Below, in pieces: positions 40,725 to 48,165 of a DNA stretch of 64,000 bases (position 1 is the first letter of the stretch; each line of letters starts with the position of its first letter). This stretch comes from Streptomyces sp. KL109B (GTDB lineage: Bacteria > Actinomycetota > Actinomycetes > Streptomycetales > Streptomycetaceae). Made by a program: the position numbers and the translations under genes. Where the stretch lies: contig NZ_JASERL010000008.1 of assembly GCF_030766935.1 (NCBI RefSeq), positions 62,001 through 126,000 of the forward strand, given 5' to 3'. A model generated the notes under the pieces. That model was not told the origin of the DNA. It did no database searches and worked only from the letters and a program-made list of their open reading frames with translations.

Positions 40725-41489
40725 ATGGACTCCGGCTCGCTCCCCGCAGAACCCACCGAACTTCCCAACTCCCTTACGGAATCGGACGGTTCGGCCGTCA
40801 TCCGCGTCCTCAGCTACAACATCCGCTCGATGCGCGACAGCCCCGTCGCCCTCGCCCGCGTGATGAAGGCCTGCGCCCCGGACCTCGTACTGATCCAGGA
40901 GGCGCCCCGGTTCTTCCGCTGGCGCAAGCAGCTTGCCCGGCTCGCCCGCGCCGCCGACCTGGTGATCCTCTCCGGGGGCGGGACGGCAGCCGGGCCCGCG
41001 CTGCTGTGCTCGCTGCGAGCCACCGTCGAGCGGACCGAGGACGTGCTGCTGCCGCTCACTCCCGGGCTGCACCGGCGCGGGTTCGCGACCGCCGTCGTAC
41101 GGTTCGGGGGCGCGCGCCTCGGCGTGGTGAGCTGCCATCTGAGCCTGCAGAAGGACGAGCGGTACGCGCAGGGCGGGATGCTGCTCGACCGGGTCGAGGC
41201 CATGGGCGTCGAGCACGCGGTGGTCGGCGGCGACCTCAACGAACGCCCAGGCGGTCGCACCTTCCGGCGCCTCGCCGCCGCCCTCAACGACGCGTGGGCG
41301 ACCCGGCCCTGGGGCGGCGAGTACACCTCGACCCCGACCGATCCCCATCAACGTATCGACGCGATCCTCGCCACGAAGGGCGTCGAGGTGCTGGGGTGCG
41401 GGGTGCCGGACTTCCTCGACCGGGACGAACTGAGGGCGGCCACGGACCACCTGCCGGTCCTGGCCGCCCTGCGGGTGCCCGCCGTGTGA
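40725..41489 (+). CDS. Endonuclease/exonuclease/phosphatase (EEP) family protein
   Basis: The 254-aa protein has the EEP metal-site motifs in order: VLSYNIRSM (Asn), LVLIQEAPR (Glu), VVSCHLSLQ (His), VVGGDLNERPG (Asp-x-Asn) and TDHLPVLAALRV (Asp-His). The family covers DNases, phosphodiesterases and lipid phosphatases. No signal peptide is present, so a cytoplasmic nuclease or phosphodiesterase is likelier than a sphingomyelinase. ATG 40725 is preferred to GTG 40674 because a leaderless -10 lies just before it. Confidence 0.87.
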   Translation: MDSGSLPAEPTELPNSLTESDGSAVIRVLSYNIRSMRDSPVALARVMKACAPDLVLIQEAPRFFRWRKQLARLARAADLVILSGGGTAAGPALLCSLRATVERTEDVLLPLTPGLHRRGFATAVVRFGGARLGVVSCHLSLQKDERYAQGGMLLDRVEAMGVEHAVVGGDLNERPGGRTFRRLAAALNDAWATRPWGGEYTSTPTDPHQRIDAILATKGVEVLGCGVPDFLDRDELRAATDHLPVLAALRVPAV

Positions 41490-41498
41490 CGCGTGGCG

Positions 41499-42215
41499 TC
41501 AGACCACCGCGCCGCGCCCCGGGTCGTCGTCCCCGTCGTCGTCGCCCGGGGACATCCGGGCGACCAGCGTGCCGAAGCCGCCGAGGAAGCCGCCGATGCA
41601 GAGCGTCGCCAGCCACCACGTCATGTCCCAGCCGAGCAGCACCGCGAGGAGCAGCAGGACCGGGCCGCCGACGACCGCGAGCCAGGCGAACTTGGAGGTG
41701 ACGTCGCCCTCCGGCAGCGGGGGCGGCTCGGGCGGGACGAAGTGGCCCTCGTCGCCGGCGTCGAAGTCGTCGTCCGAGGGTTCGGCCGGGGTGTGGTCGC
41801 GCGGGCCAGGGGTGGCGGCGACGCCGGGGGCGAAGGAGATCGAGGAGCCGAGGGGGCGGCCGGGGCGGCCGGTGGCCTGCTCCGGGTCGTCCTTCTCTGG
41901 GTCGTCCTTCTTCGGGTCGTCCTTCTTCAGGGAAGTGCCCTGGTCCGGGTCCTGCGGCCGCTTCGGCTCGTCGTTCGTCTCCGGTTCGAGCAGGGCCAGG
42001 TCCTCCACCGACTTGAACGGCTTGGTGCCCGGCGGGTCCGGGGGCTCGTCCCCGTAGCCGGCGACGATCGCGGCCCACGCCGCGTCCTCGTCGGTCGGCA
42101 GGAAGGGGTCGCGCGCGTGCCCCTCGGGCGGCTGCGTGGTCTCCTCGGTCTCGTCCTGGGCATGCGGATCCGAGCTCTCCGGCCGCTCGGATCCGCCCCG
42201 CTCCTGCTCAGTCAC
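41499..42215 (-). CDS. Two-helix membrane protein with long acidic cytoplasmic domain
   Basis: The 238-aa protein has an acidic, proline-rich N-terminal region (~1-175) containing the charged repeat KKDDPKKDDPEKDDPEQ, then two hydrophobic segments (about 183-203 and 205-223) and an Asp/Gly tail. I do not recognise a domain. GTG 42215 has GGAAGGGA about 7 nt upstream and overlaps the end of the hydrolase gene by 8 bp, so the two form an operon. Possibly a membrane scaffold. Confidence 0.75.
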   Translation of the reverse strand: MTEQERGGSERPESSDPHAQDETEETTQPPEGHARDPFLPTDEDAAWAAIVAGYGDEPPDPPGTKPFKSVEDLALLEPETNDEPKRPQDPDQGTSLKKDDPKKDDPEKDDPEQATGRPGRPLGSSISFAPGVAATPGPRDHTPAEPSDDDFDAGDEGHFVPPEPPPLPEGDVTSKFAWLAVVGGPVLLLLAVLLGWDMTWWLATLCIGGFLGGFGTLVARMSPGDDDGDDDPGRGAVV

Positions 42216-43020
42216 TGGCCGTCCCTTCCGCGCCCTCGCTGGGGATCTTGCCGACGTTGGGTGCGAGCCGGTCGAAGAACGCGTACGACTCCTCGAAGAT
42301 CCGGTCCGCGTCATGGTCCAACGTCGCCACGTGGTAGCTCTGTTCCAGCAGGATCTCCGTGACGTCCGTGGACGAGACGCGGCCGAGCACGCGGGCCGAG
42401 TCGACGGGCGGCACCACATGGTCGTGCACGCTGTGCAGCACCACCAACGGCTGTGTCACCTGCGGCAGTTCGCGGTCCACGAGCTGGAAGAAGCGGCGCA
42501 GCTGGTACACCGCGTGCAGCGGCATCCGCTCGTAGCCGAGCTCCGCCACGCCCTCCTTGGCGATGTCGCTGGCGATGCCCTTCACCGAACGCACGAGGTG
42601 CCGGGTGACGGGGAGCGTGTGCGCCGCCAGGTCGTGCACCTTGTTGCCGGGGTTCACCAGGACGAGGCCCGCGATCTCGTCCCCGTGCCTGGCCGCGAGG
42701 CGCAGGGCGAGCGCGCCGCCCATCGACAGGCCGCACACGAAGACCGTGGAGCAGCGCTCCGTGAGCTCGCGCAGGGCGCGGTCCACCTCCGCGTACCAGT
42801 CCTGCCAGGAAGTGACGGCCAGGTCCTCCCAGCGGGTGCCGTGGCCGGGCAGCAGGGGGAGCGAGACGGTCAGGCCGTGCTCGGCCAGGTACTCGGCCCA
42901 GGGCCGCAGCGACTGGGGCGATCCGGTGAATCCGTGACAGAGGAGGACACCGACCTCGCCGCCGTCATGGCGGTACGGCTCGGCTCCAGGAAGGACCGGC
43001 ACCTTCGGTCTCCTGTTCAT
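42208..43020 (-). CDS. Alpha/beta hydrolase (carboxylesterase / monoacylglycerol-lipase type)
   Basis: The 270-aa protein resembles Est30-type carboxylesterases. It has the oxyanion segment LLCHGFTGSPQSL, the nucleophile elbow CGLSMGGAL, the acid in LHSVHDHVV and the catalytic His in SYHVATLD. The cap region is short. It hydrolyses acyl esters, probably monoacylglycerols or similar lipids in the cytoplasm. It is upstream of, and overlaps, the membrane-protein gene, and is divergent from the PlsC acyltransferase, which suggests a glycerolipid theme. Confidence 0.9.
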   Translation of the reverse strand: MNRRPKVPVLPGAEPYRHDGGEVGVLLCHGFTGSPQSLRPWAEYLAEHGLTVSLPLLPGHGTRWEDLAVTSWQDWYAEVDRALRELTERCSTVFVCGLSMGGALALRLAARHGDEIAGLVLVNPGNKVHDLAAHTLPVTRHLVRSVKGIASDIAKEGVAELGYERMPLHAVYQLRRFFQLVDRELPQVTQPLVVLHSVHDHVVPPVDSARVLGRVSSTDVTEILLEQSYHVATLDHDADRIFEESYAFFDRLAPNVGKIPSEGAEGTASD

Positions 43021-43194
43021 CAGAAGCGGCGGGGGCTTGCGGGGGGCTTAAGGACGTGAGCATCACGGTACGCGACCGGACTGACACCGACCAGGGTCGT
43101 CGGGCCCCCGGGCGCCCCCGCGGGTTAAGGTCGGATCCTCGGACTGGTCCGGATACGAGGCGTACGAGGTCCGGGCACTAGGGAAGGCAGAGGG

Positions 43195-43968
43195 TTGATC
43201 TACGGCGCAATGAAGGTGGCCATCGGAGGGCCGCTGAAGCTCGGCTTCCGGCCGTGGGTGGAGGGCCTCGAGAACATTCCCGCGGAGGGGCCCGCGATCC
43301 TCGCCAGCAACCACCTCTCGTTCTCCGACTCGTTCTTCCTGCCCACGATGCTCGACCGCAAGGTCACCTTCATCGCGAAGGCCGAGTACTTCACCACCCC
43401 CGGGGTCAAGGGCAAGTTGACGGCCGCGTTCTTCAAGGGCGTCGGCCAGCTGCCCGTGGACCGCTCCGGTTCGCGCGGCGCGGGCGAGGCCGCCATCAAG
43501 AGCGGCATCGAGGTCCTGGAGCGCGGCGAGCTGTTCGGCATCTACCCGGAGGGGACGCGCTCTCCCGACGGCCGCCTCTACAGGGGCAAGCCGGGCGGCC
43601 TCGCGCGCGTGGCGCTGTCCACCGGCGCCCCCGTGATCCCCGTCGCCATGATCGACACGGAGAAGATCCAGCCGCCGGGCAAGGTGATGCCCAAGCTGAT
43701 GCGCCCGGGCATCCGGATCGGCAAGCCCCTCGACTTCAGCCGCTATCACGGCATGGAGGGGGACCGTTTCGTCCTGAGGGCTGTCACCGACGAGGTGATG
43801 TACGAGATCATGAAGCTTTCCGGCCAGGAGTACGTCGACATGTACGCGACCGCCGCGAAGCGGCAGCTCGCCGAGGCGGAGAAGGCGGCGAAGGCCGAGA
43901 AGGCGGAGAAGGAAGCGGCGAAGAAGGCCGCGGAGAAGGCCTTGGAGAAGGAACGGGGCGGCTCGTAG
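43195..43968 (+). CDS. 1-acyl-sn-glycerol-3-phosphate acyltransferase (PlsC family)
   Basis: It transfers an acyl chain to lysophosphatidate at the membrane. The 257-aa protein has the catalytic ASNHLSFSDSFFLP (NHxxxxD), GKLTAAFFKGVGQLPVDRSG, the glycerol-phosphate motif YPEGTRSPDGRLYRGKPGGLARVAL (EGTRS) and VIPVAM. The C-terminal ~40 residues are a Lys/Ala/Glu-rich helix (AEKAAKAEKAEKEAAKKAAE) that could bind membranes. The TTG start at 43195 is supported by GGGAAGGCAGAGGG just upstream. Syntenic mycobacterial gene: Rv2182c. Confidence 0.93.
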   Translation: MIYGAMKVAIGGPLKLGFRPWVEGLENIPAEGPAILASNHLSFSDSFFLPTMLDRKVTFIAKAEYFTTPGVKGKLTAAFFKGVGQLPVDRSGSRGAGEAAIKSGIEVLERGELFGIYPEGTRSPDGRLYRGKPGGLARVALSTGAPVIPVAMIDTEKIQPPGKVMPKLMRPGIRIGKPLDFSRYHGMEGDRFVLRAVTDEVMYEIMKLSGQEYVDMYATAAKRQLAEAEKAAKAEKAEKEAAKKAAEKALEKERGGS

Positions 43969-44021
43969 CCGCGTCGTTCCCAGAAGTGCCCAGTAGTTGC
44001 CGAGGGCGGGGGACAGGGGAC

Positions 44022-45281
44022 ATGGGGAACACGGTGGGGCGCGAGCGGGTCGTACGGATGTCGGTCGAGCAGCCGCTGTGGCGTGCCCTCACCGGCTACC
44101 GCCTGCTGACCGCCGTCTACGCGATCGGCCTCTTCGCCTCCTCGTACGAGGTGTACGAGCGCCCGTGGGTCGGCATCGCCTACTTCGCGGTCCTCGCCGT
44201 GTGGACGCTGGCGACGCTGCCGCAGGTGTCGGGCGCCAGGCGCTGCACCAAGCGGTTCCTCACCGCCGACCTGACGATCGCCGTCGCCGGCATCCTGCTC
44301 TCGCCGGTCGCCGGGCACGAGCGGGCCGTCACCGGGGGCTCCACGCTGCCGTCGATCTGGACGGCGGGCGCGGTCCTCGCCTGGGCGCTCAAGGGCGGCT
44401 GGCGGTGGGCGGCCGGGGCGTCGCTGCTCATCGGCCTCGCCAATGTGGTCCAGCGCGGCGACATCACCCGCGGCCTCATCCACAGCGTGCTGCTCGTCTG
44501 CATCGCCTCCATAGCGATCGGCTACGTCGTCGAGGTGGCCCGCGCCTCCGAGCGCACCCTCGCCCGCGCCCTGGAGATCGAGGCGGCGACGCGCGAGCGG
44601 GAGCGGCTGGCCCGCGACATCCACGACAGCGTGCTCCAGGTCCTCGCGATGGTGCAGCGGCGCGGCACCGCGCTCGGCGGCGAGGCGGCGGAGCTCGGCC
44701 GGATGGCGGGCGAGCAGGAGGTGGCGCTGCGCACGCTGGTGGCGGGCGGCCTGGTGCCGGCCTCGCGCCGGTCCGCGGAGGAGCCCGGGGACGGCGACGC
44801 CCGCGTGCGGACCGTGACCGAGTCCGTGTCCGTGACCGACTCCGTGGCCGTGGCCCGCGCGGCGGTCGACGCGGCCGATGCCGACGGCGCGGGGCCGCTC
44901 GATCTGCGCCCCCTGCTGGCCGGGCACGCCGGTGCGCACACCACTTTCTCGGAGCCGGGCGCCCCGGTCCCGATGGCGCCCGCCGCCGCCCGCGAACTGG
45001 CCGCCGCCGTCAGCGCCGCCCTGGACAATGTGCGTCGGCACGCGGGCGCGGAGGCGAACGCGTGGATCCTCGTCGAGGACGAGCCGGACGCCGTGATCGT
45101 GACGGTGCGGGACGACGGACCCGGTATCCCGGAGGGCCGCCTCGCGCAGGCCGAGGGCGAGGGGCGGCTCGGCGTCGCCCTGTCGATCCGGGGGCGGCTG
45201 CGCGACATCGGCGGAACCGCCGAGCTGCTCTCGGTCCCCGGCCAGGGCACCGAGGTCGAACTGCGCGTACCGAAGAAGTAG
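44022..45281 (+). CDS. macS: Sensor histidine kinase MacS
   Basis: The 419-aa NarL-type sensor kinase has about five N-terminal membrane helices (residues ~25-175), then the HisKA_3 phospho-His box in RLARDIHDSVLQVLAMVQRRG. The ATPase domain has SAALDNVRRHAG, VRDDGPGIPEG and GRLGVALSIRGRL. Between the two lies a Val/Thr/Ser-rich segment (VTESVSVTDSVAVARAA). It pairs with the regulator directly downstream. In S. coelicolor MacRS controls membrane-protein genes, morphology and actinorhodin. I chose ATG 44022 because of the CAGGGGAC upstream; ATG 44058 is possible. Confidence 0.88.
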   Translation: MGNTVGRERVVRMSVEQPLWRALTGYRLLTAVYAIGLFASSYEVYERPWVGIAYFAVLAVWTLATLPQVSGARRCTKRFLTADLTIAVAGILLSPVAGHERAVTGGSTLPSIWTAGAVLAWALKGGWRWAAGASLLIGLANVVQRGDITRGLIHSVLLVCIASIAIGYVVEVARASERTLARALEIEAATRERERLARDIHDSVLQVLAMVQRRGTALGGEAAELGRMAGEQEVALRTLVAGGLVPASRRSAEEPGDGDARVRTVTESVSVTDSVAVARAAVDAADADGAGPLDLRPLLAGHAGAHTTFSEPGAPVPMAPAAARELAAAVSAALDNVRRHAGAEANAWILVEDEPDAVIVTVRDDGPGIPEGRLAQAEGEGRLGVALSIRGRLRDIGGTAELLSVPGQGTEVELRVPKK

Positions 45282-45326
45282 TTGGTGGGCCCGGGAGGGC
45301 CACGGGGGAAGGGCAGGACTGGAGAG

Positions 45327-46061
45327 ATGAGCGCACCGAACGAGACCGGCAACGAGACCGGGAACGAGACCGGGAACAACGCCGGGAACGAGAACGGATC
45401 GATCAAGGTCATGGTGGTCGACGACCACCCGATGTGGCGCGACGCCGTCGCCCGCGACCTCGACGCGGCCGGATTCGACGTCGTCGCCACGGCGGGCGAC
45501 GGCGACCAGGCGGTGCGCCGCGCGCAGGCCGCGGGCCCCGACGTGCTCGTCCTCGACCTGAACCTGCCGGCCAAGCCCGGCGTCCAGGTCTGCAAGGAAC
45601 TCGTCGGCGCCGATCCACGGCTGCGGGTCCTCGTCCTGTCCGCGAGCGGCGAGCACGCCGACGTACTGGAAGCGGTGAAGTCGGGCGCCACCGGATATCT
45701 CCTCAAGTCCGCCTCCACCGACGAGTTGATCGACGCGGTGGGGCGCACCGCCGTCGGCGACCCCGTGTTCACGCCCGGCCTCGCGGGCCTGGTCCTCGGC
45801 GAGTACCGGCGCCTGGCCTCCGATCCGGCCCCCGTCGGCGACGTCGGAGAGTCGGGCGCGGCGCCGCAGCTCACCGACCGGGAGACCGAGGTGCTGCGCC
45901 TCGTCGCCAAGGGCCTGAGCTACAAGCAGATCGCCGAACGCCTGGTCATCTCGCACCGCACCGTCCAGAACCACGTGCAGAACACCCTCGGCAAATTGCA
46001 GCTCCACAACCGCGTCGAGCTCGTCCGCTACGCGATCGAGCGAGGTCTGGACGACGACTGA
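45327..46061 (+). CDS. macR: NarL/LuxR-family response regulator MacR
   Basis: The 244-aa protein has a receiver domain (VVDDHPMWRDAV acidic pair, phospho-Asp in VLVLDLNLPAK, Lys in YLLKSAS) and a C-terminal LuxR-type HTH (LTDRETEVLRLVAKGLSYKQ, SHRTVQNHVQNTL). An N-terminal tail of about 18 residues made of tandem NETG units (ETGNETGNETGNNAGNENG), coded by a repeated 12-bp sequence, precedes the receiver. GGAGAG directly abuts the ATG at 45327 and a GGACTGG lies further upstream. It is in an operon with macS. Confidence 0.9.
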   Translation: MSAPNETGNETGNETGNNAGNENGSIKVMVVDDHPMWRDAVARDLDAAGFDVVATAGDGDQAVRRAQAAGPDVLVLDLNLPAKPGVQVCKELVGADPRLRVLVLSASGEHADVLEAVKSGATGYLLKSASTDELIDAVGRTAVGDPVFTPGLAGLVLGEYRRLASDPAPVGDVGESGAAPQLTDRETEVLRLVAKGLSYKQIAERLVISHRTVQNHVQNTLGKLQLHNRVELVRYAIERGLDDD

Positions 46062-46114
46062 CCCCGCGCGGGAGAGTGGCCTCCAACCACTCGCCGTGAC
46101 AAGGGAGTTACGCC

Positions 46115-47143
46115 ATGAGGGTCGGAGTGCTGACCGGAGGCGGTGACTGCCCCGGACTGAACGCCGTCATCCGGGGCATCGTGCGCAAGGGCGTGCAGGA
46201 GTACGACTACGACTTCGTCGGGTTCCGCGACGGCTGGCGCGGGCCCCTGGAGAACGACACGGTCCCGCTCGACATCCCCTCCGTGCGCGGCATCCTGCCC
46301 CGCGGCGGCACCGTGCTCGGCTCCTCGCGCACCAACCCGCTCCAGGCGGAGAACGGCATCCGCCGAGTCAAGGAGAACCTCGCCAAGCAGGAGGTCGACG
46401 CGCTCATCGTGATCGGCGGCGAGGACACCCTCGGCGTCGCGGCCCGGCTCGCCGACGAGTACGGCATCAAGGCCGTCGGCGTACCGAAGACCATCGACAA
46501 CGACCTCTCCGGCACGGACTACACCTTCGGCTTCAACACCGCCGTCGGCATCGCCACCGAGGCCATCGACCGCCTCCACACCACCGCCGAGTCCCATATG
46601 CGGGTCCTCGTCGTCGAGGTCATGGGCCGGCACGCGGGCTGGATCGCGCTGCACTCGGGCCTGGCCGGCGGGGCCAACGTCATCCTCATCCCCGAGCAGC
46701 GCTTCGACGTCGACCAGGTCTGCGCCTGGGTCACCTCCCGCTTCCGCGCCTCGTACGCCCCGATCGTGGTCGTCGCCGAGGGCGCGATGCCGCGCGACGG
46801 CGACATGGTGCTGAAGGACGAGTCCCTCGACTCCTTCGGGCACGTGCGGCTGTCCGGCGTGGGGGAGTGGCTGGCGAAACAGATCGAGAAGCGTACGGGC
46901 AAGGAGGCGCGGACCACGGTCCTCGGGCACGTCCAGCGGGGCGGCACCCCGTCGGCGTTCGACCGGTGGCTGGCGACGCGGTTCGGGCTGCACGCGATCG
47001 AGGCGGTGCGGGACGGGGACTTCGGGAAGATGGTGGCGCTGCGCGGCACGGACATCGTGCGCGTCCCGATCGCGGACGCGACGGCCCGCCTGAAGACGGT
47101 GGACCCGGCCCTCTACGAAGAAGTGGGCGTCTTCTTCGGCTGA
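46115..47143 (+). CDS. pfkA: 6-phosphofructokinase (possibly PPi-dependent)
   Basis: It phosphorylates fructose 6-phosphate in glycolysis. The 342-aa protein has GGGDCPGLNAVIRG, GSSRTNPL, VIGGEDTLG, VPKTIDNDLSGTDYTFGF and the substrate region VEVMGRHAGWIALHSG. At the two positions that separate phosphoryl donors (E. coli Gly104 and Gly124) it has Asp (GGED) and Lys (PKTIDND), the pair associated with pyrophosphate-dependent enzymes. Streptomyces phosphofructokinases have been treated as ATP enzymes, so the donor needs assay. AAGGGAG lies 8 nt before the ATG. Confidence 0.92.
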   Translation: MRVGVLTGGGDCPGLNAVIRGIVRKGVQEYDYDFVGFRDGWRGPLENDTVPLDIPSVRGILPRGGTVLGSSRTNPLQAENGIRRVKENLAKQEVDALIVIGGEDTLGVAARLADEYGIKAVGVPKTIDNDLSGTDYTFGFNTAVGIATEAIDRLHTTAESHMRVLVVEVMGRHAGWIALHSGLAGGANVILIPEQRFDVDQVCAWVTSRFRASYAPIVVVAEGAMPRDGDMVLKDESLDSFGHVRLSGVGEWLAKQIEKRTGKEARTTVLGHVQRGGTPSAFDRWLATRFGLHAIEAVRDGDFGKMVALRGTDIVRVPIADATARLKTVDPALYEEVGVFFG

Positions 47144-47147
47144 CGTC

Positions 47148-47153
47148 TACGCT
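47148..47153 (+). promoter_or_regulatory. -10 element (TACGCT) of the 2-hydroxyacid dehydrogenase gene
   Basis: TACGCT lies 7 nt before ATG 47161 in the 17-bp gap after pfkA, with no Shine-Dalgarno. This suggests independent leaderless transcription. Confidence 0.4.
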
Positions 47154-47160
47154 CACCTTC

Positions 47161-48165
47161 ATGGAGATTCTCGCTTTTGGTGTGCAATCCGATGAAAAGC
47201 CCCTTATCGAGAAGGCCTTCGAGGGGCACCACGACGTCCGCTGCCTGGACGTCTTCCTCAACGAGGACACCGCCCCGATCGCCGCCGGCTACGAGATCAT
47301 CTCCACCAGCGTCAACGCGACGCTCAACCACCGCGTGCTCCAGACCCTCGCGGCCGGCGGCACGCAGCTGATCGCCCAGCGCTCCACGGGCTTCAACAAC
47401 ATCGACCTGGAGGTCGCCGAGCGGCTCGGCCTGACCGTGTCCCGCGTGTCGTACTACTCGCCGTACTCGGTCGCCGAGTTCGCCTGGACCCTCGCGATGG
47501 CCGTGGGCCGCCGCATCGTCCGCGCCAGCAACCGCACCCGCGACTTCGACTTCCGGCTCGACGGTCTTATGGGCCGCGACATGCGGGGCCGCACCGTCGG
47601 CGTGCTCGGCACCGGCAAGATCGGCGAGGCCTTCACCCGGATCGCGCACGGCTTCGGCATGAACCTGCTCGGCTGGGACGTCGCCGAGAACCCGAACTGC
47701 GTCGCCCTCGGCATGAAGTACGTCGACAAGGAGCAGCTGTTCGCCGAGGCCGACGTCATCAGCCTGCACGTACCGCTGCTGCCCAGCACCGAGCACATCG
47801 TCGACGCCGCGGCCCTGAAGGCGATGAAGGACGACGCGATCCTGATCAACTCCAGCCGCGGCGGCCTCATCGACACCAAGGCCCTCGTCGCCGAACTGCG
47901 CGAGGGCCGCTTCACCGGCGTCGGCCTCGACGTGTACGAGGCCGAGGCGGGCCTGTTCTTCCTCGACAAGTCGCTCGACGTCGTCGAGGACGACACCCTG
48001 GCCCGCCTCGTCACGTTCCCGAACGTCCTGGTCACGTCCCACCAGGCGTACTACACCGTGGACGCCGTCGGACAGATCATCGACACCACGGTGCGCAACG
48101 TCCTCGACTATCAGGCGGGCCGCCGCTCCGAGAACGTGCTGGTCCCCGCCGAAGCCACCAGCTGA
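47161..48165 (+). CDS. NAD-dependent 2-hydroxyacid dehydrogenase, D-lactate dehydrogenase type
   Basis: The 334-aa protein shows the LdhA-type order: QRSTGFNNIDLEVAERLGL, SPYSVAEFAWTLAMA (substrate Arg/Asn region), the Rossmann motif VGVLGTGKIGEAF, INSSRGGLIDT (catalytic Arg), GVGLDVYEAEAGLFF (Glu) and TSHQAYYTVDAV, where the catalytic His sits in the SHQAY motif of D-LDH. It reduces pyruvate to D-lactate with NADH. It follows pfkA by 17 bp but has its own promoter-like element. Its 3' end overlaps the convergent trpE by 55 bp. Confidence 0.9.
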   Translation: MEILAFGVQSDEKPLIEKAFEGHHDVRCLDVFLNEDTAPIAAGYEIISTSVNATLNHRVLQTLAAGGTQLIAQRSTGFNNIDLEVAERLGLTVSRVSYYSPYSVAEFAWTLAMAVGRRIVRASNRTRDFDFRLDGLMGRDMRGRTVGVLGTGKIGEAFTRIAHGFGMNLLGWDVAENPNCVALGMKYVDKEQLFAEADVISLHVPLLPSTEHIVDAAALKAMKDDAILINSSRGGLIDTKALVAELREGRFTGVGLDVYEAEAGLFFLDKSLDVVEDDTLARLVTFPNVLVTSHQAYYTVDAVGQIIDTTVRNVLDYQAGRRSENVLVPAEATS

